The translations under genes were made by a program, and so were the position numbers. A stretch of DNA of 64,000 nt from Solirubrobacter soli DSM 22325 (GTDB lineage Bacteria; Actinomycetota; Thermoleophilia; Solirubrobacterales; Solirubrobacteraceae), in contig NZ_AUIK01000001.1 of assembly GCF_000423665.1 (NCBI RefSeq), forward strand, positions 1 to 64,000, written 5' to 3'. The first letter of the stretch is position 1. Each line of letters begins with the position of its first letter. Below the pieces are notes generated by a model, which had not been told where the DNA came from, searched no databases, and saw only the letters and a program-made list of their open reading frames with translations. This document shows, piece by piece, positions 60,234 to 64,000 of this stretch.

Positions 60234-61445
60234 ATGCTCTTGCGCCGTCTCGCCCTGCTCATCTCCGTGGCCGTGCTCACCGCCGCGCCGGCCGCTGACG
60301 CCGCCGGCCCCGCCGCCACGAAGAAGGTCCTCCAGCGCGAGATGGCCAAGGCCGGCGCCTCTTCAGGCGCGTATGTCGTCGACCTCGGCACCGGCGCAGA
60401 GCTCTACGCGAGCAAGGCCGACGTCGCCCGCATGCCCGCGTCGGTGAACAAGCTCTACACGTCGTCGGCCGCGCTGCTGCGCTACGGCGCCGACGGCCAC
60501 CTCACGACGAGCGTGCTCTCGAGCAGCCTCCCGGACGAGACCGGCACGATCGCCGGCGACATCGTGCTCAGGGGCGGCGGCGACCCGATGTTCAACTCCG
60601 CATCGGTCACCACCCTGGCCCAGCAGCTCGCGGACGCGGGGCTGCAGGAGGTCACGGGCCGGGTGATCGGCGACGAGTCCGCGTTCGACGCGTTCCGCGG
60701 CGTGCCCGCCTCCGGCTACCGCCTGACCAGTGAGGTCGGTCCGCTCAGCGCGCTGTCGTACAACCACGGCCGCACGGGCAAGTCGAGGCCGTACTTCCAG
60801 GCGAGCCCCGCGAAGTTCACCGCGCAGGCCTTCGAGAAGGCGCTCGAGAAGGAGGGCGTCAAGGTCGCCGGCTCCGCCCGCGCCGGTCTCACGCCCGAGG
60901 GGATGACGCCGCTGAGCGAGTTCGAGTCCCCGCCGATCGCCTCGATCGTCAAGGCGATGAACCAGCCGAGCGACAACTACATCGCCGAGATGCTGATCAA
61001 GGGCCTCGGCGCGCAGTTCGGCACCGCGGGCAGCACCACGGCGGGCGGGACCGTGATCAAGGACGCGGTCCGCGATTTCGGGATCACGCCGAGCGTCGTC
61101 GACGGGTCGGGATTGAGCCGCAGCGACCGCACGACCCCGCGCCAGGTCGTCGAGCTGCTCAGGCACATGGACTCCTCCGAGGCGGGCGTGGCGTTCGACT
61201 CCTCGCTCCCGGTCGCCGGCCGCAACGGCACGCTCTACAACCGGATGCGCGGGACCGCGGCCCAGGATCGCTGCCACGCGAAGACCGGCACGCTGCACGA
61301 CGTGTCCGCCCTGGCGGGCTTCTGCAACACCACCGGCGGGGAACGCGTGGCGTTCGCGTTCCTGATGAACGGCGTCTACCCGAACGCCGCACGGGTGCTC
61401 CAGGACCGCATGACCGTGGCACTCGCGCGCTACGACGCACCATAA
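60234..61445 (+). CDS. Secreted PBP4-type D-alanyl-D-alanine carboxypeptidase
   Basis: A 403-residue S13 peptidase. A signal peptide (LRRLALLISVAVLTAAPA) is followed by the SxxK motif in MPASVNKLYTS, SxN in QPSDNYIAE and KTG in CHAKTGTLHD. It trims D-Ala from peptidoglycan peptides or cuts cross-links. A -10-like TACGCT ends four bases before the ATG, another nearly leaderless start. The inserted domain between SxxK and SxN is of normal S13 size. Confidence 0.93.
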   Translation: MLLRRLALLISVAVLTAAPAADAAGPAATKKVLQREMAKAGASSGAYVVDLGTGAELYASKADVARMPASVNKLYTSSAALLRYGADGHLTTSVLSSSLPDETGTIAGDIVLRGGGDPMFNSASVTTLAQQLADAGLQEVTGRVIGDESAFDAFRGVPASGYRLTSEVGPLSALSYNHGRTGKSRPYFQASPAKFTAQAFEKALEKEGVKVAGSARAGLTPEGMTPLSEFESPPIASIVKAMNQPSDNYIAEMLIKGLGAQFGTAGSTTAGGTVIKDAVRDFGITPSVVDGSGLSRSDRTTPRQVVELLRHMDSSEAGVAFDSSLPVAGRNGTLYNRMRGTAAQDRCHAKTGTLHDVSALAGFCNTTGGERVAFAFLMNGVYPNAARVLQDRMTVALARYDAP

Positions 61446-61466
61446 AACGGGTACGAGGCGGAAGTC

Positions 61467-63175
61467 ATGCGCTCCCTCCTCATCGCCGCCCTCGTCACGC
61501 TTGCGCTCCCCGCCGTCGCGGACGCCCGCGACGCGACCGTCACCTCCTTCGACGGCACGCAGATCGTCCTCTCGTTCTTCCCCGCCCCAGGCGGCGGCAA
61601 GGCGCCGACGATCCTCGAGGGCCACGGCTGGGGCGGCTCGCGCGAGACGAACCCCGACGCGGCGAGCGACGAGGTCACGGGCAATGTGGGCGTCGGGGCG
61701 CTGCGCAAGGCCGGCTTCAACGTCCTCACCTGGGACAGCCGCGGGTTCGGGAACTCGGGCGGGACCGTGACGGTCGACTCGCCCGATGCCGAGGGCCGCG
61801 ACGTCAGCGCGCTGATCGACTGGCTGGCCCAGCAGCCTGAGGCGCAGCTGGACAAGGCCGGGGACCCCCGCGTCGGCATGACCGGCGTCTCCTACGCGGG
61901 CGGCATCGAGCTCGTGACCGCGCCGCGCGACAAGCGCATCGACGCGATCGCGCCGATCATCGCCTGGCACAGCCTGCTCACGAGCCTCTACAAGGAGGAG
62001 ACGGTCAAGGGCGGGTGGGCGAGCGCGCTGACCACGCTCGGGATCCCGACCTCCAAGGGCCGGCTGGACCCGCACATCCTGAGCGCCTTCACGAGCGGCG
62101 CCGCCACCGGCACGCTGAGCGCCGAGGACCGGGCGTGGTTCGACAGCCGCGGCCCCGGGGACCTCGTCAAGCAGCTCACGATCCCGACCTTCCTCGTCGA
62201 GGGCACGGCGGACACGCTCTTCACGCTCAAGGAAGCGATCACGAACTACGAGATCCTCAAGGCGAACCACGTGCCCGCGAAGATGCTGTGGTTCTGCGGC
62301 GGCCACGGGGTCTGCCTCACCGGCTCGGGCCCCAAGGGCCACATCGAGCAGGCGGTCGTCGCGTGGCTGAGGCGCTACGTCGCCGGCGATGCGAACGTCG
62401 ACACCGGCCCCACCTTCGAATGGCTCGCCGACGACGCGCAGTGGCGCTCCGCCGCCGACTACCCGCTCCCGGCCGGCGCACCGATCACCGCGACCGGGTC
62501 CGGCACGCTCGTGCTCAACCCCGCCGACGCCGCCTCCGGCACGATCGCCACCGCCGGCAAGGCCGTCAACGCGGTCGACGTGCCTGTCGCCGTCGCCGCG
62601 CCTGCGCAGATCGTCGGCGAACCGCAGCTGCGCCTGACGTACAGCGGCACCGGCGCCGGCACCCACGTGTTCGCCCAGTTGGTGGACGAGGCGCGCGGCG
62701 TCGTCGTCGGCAACCAGGCCACCCCGATCCCCGTCACGCTCGACGGCGCGCCGCACACGATCACGCGCCCGCTCGAGGCGATCGCCGCCAGCGCCGCCAA
62801 GGGGACGAGGTACACGCTCCAGATCACCGGCGGCACGCTGCTCTACGGCCCGGTCCGCGGCGCCGCCGCGATCACGTTCTCCAAGATCGACCTCGCGCTT
62901 CCAACGGCCGGCGTCGCGGCCGTGCAGGGCGGCGCGGGCGTGCTCCCGACCACCCGCACGTGCCTCTCCAAGCGCCGCTTCAGCATCCGCGTCCGCGGCG
63001 CCCACCCGCGGGTGACGGTCGCGGGCAAGCGGGTGAAGGTCCGCAAGGGCCGCGCGATCGTCGACCTGCGCGGCAAGCCGAAGGGCACGGTGACGGTCAA
63101 GGTGACCGTCAAGCGCAAGGGCAGGACGGTGCGCGAGACGCGGGTCTACAAGACCTGCGCCCCTAAGCTGCGTTC

Positions 63176-63179
<4 letters not shown>
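61467..63179 (+). CDS. Secreted S15-like alpha/beta hydrolase
   Basis: A 570-residue secreted protein of the Xaa-Pro dipeptidyl-peptidase/CocE group. A signal peptide (RSLLIAALVTLALPAVADA) is followed by the hydrolase, with nucleophile in GVSYAGG, acid region EGTADTLF and His in CGGHGVC. A beta-sandwich domain (about 310-480) and a C-terminal basic beta domain with KRKGRTVRETRVYKTC complete it. It could cleave Pro-containing peptides or esters outside the cell. It is 21 bp from the carboxypeptidase gene and GTGA-coupled to the next. Confidence 0.9.

Positions 63180-64000
<821 letters not shown>

Overview
This 64 kb window is very GC-rich, densely packed bacterial chromosome. Gene content suggests an actinobacterium, probably of the Thermoleophilia/Solirubrobacterales type. 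The signs are many acyl-CoA enzymes, ECF sigma factors fused to zinc-finger and membrane segments, an F420-type oxidoreductase, GTG/TTG starts, 4-bp ATGA/GTGA junctions and many apparently leaderless starts. This placement is inferred from gene style only. I see no prophage, insertion sequence, plasmid or CRISPR locus. The window begins inside an arsenite-permease-like gene and ends inside ligA on the minus strand.

Region by region. 1-2.4 kb (+): ArsB-like permease end, universal stress protein, cytochrome P450. 2.3-10.4 kb (-): a coupled eight-gene run, in transcription order enoyl-CoA hydratase, arginase-fold protein, GAF protein with a degenerate GGDEF domain, acyl-CoA carboxylase beta subunit, PAS-GGDEF diguanylate cyclase, BKACE enzyme, CaiB/AMACR-like protein and thioesterase. 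10.5-17.6 kb (+): acyl-CoA dehydrogenase, large secreted M14 carboxypeptidase, REP-like palindromes, SDR plus cupin pair, drug-efflux MFS with an operator at its start. 17.6-25.7 kb: lipid acyltransferase (-), stand-alone biotinyl protein, enoyl-CoA hydratase and a PLP acyltransferase (+), BKACE-2 and two spermidine-synthase-like membrane proteins (-), rubredoxin (-), NUDIX and epimerase (+). 25.7-30.8 kb: gntR, SHMT-like and transketolase/E1-like operon (-) with a divergent amidohydrolase (+). 30.8-38.9 kb: ArfB, ECF sigma fusion, leucine-dehydrogenase-like enzyme, metallo-hydrolase, sugar-dehydrogenase-like lipoprotein, zinc-ribbon/GAF protein, ECF sigma with an anti-sigma-like partner, DUF3037 and HipA-like kinase.

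38.9-46.8 kb: acetoacetyl-CoA synthetase coupled to a ThDP enzyme, a GT39-like membrane protein overlapping it antiparallel by 205 bp, a REPIN-like element, and an unknown membrane-protein operon with a DsbA-like protein. 46.8-53.7 kb: histidine kinase fused to an ASCH domain, Lrp regulator, MFS transporter, UspA, F420-type oxidoreductase, DJ-1 protein, MarR-PDZ fusion, isomerase and tRNA-Pro(CGG). 53.7-64 kb: second ECF sigma fusion, Nif3-like protein, 56-residue IF2-N-like protein, long-chain acyl-CoA synthetase, YczE-like membrane protein, patatin, PBP4-type carboxypeptidase, secreted S15-like hydrolase, S51 peptidase-like protein and the ligA end.

Many genes here handle acyl-CoA and beta-keto-acid metabolism: dehydrogenase, two hydratases, carboxylase and biotinyl carrier, two BKACE enzymes, CoA-transferase/racemase, thioesterase, acetoacetyl-CoA synthetase and FadD-like ligase. 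Regulation appears layered, with c-di-GMP proteins inside the acyl-CoA operon, three ECF sigma genes, and GntR, Lrp and MarR regulators. The least familiar items are the kinase-ASCH fusion, the MarR-PDZ fusion, the gntR/SHMT-like/transketolase-like operon, the paired GGDEF proteins inside a metabolic operon, and the coding sequence that starts two bases after a tRNA.
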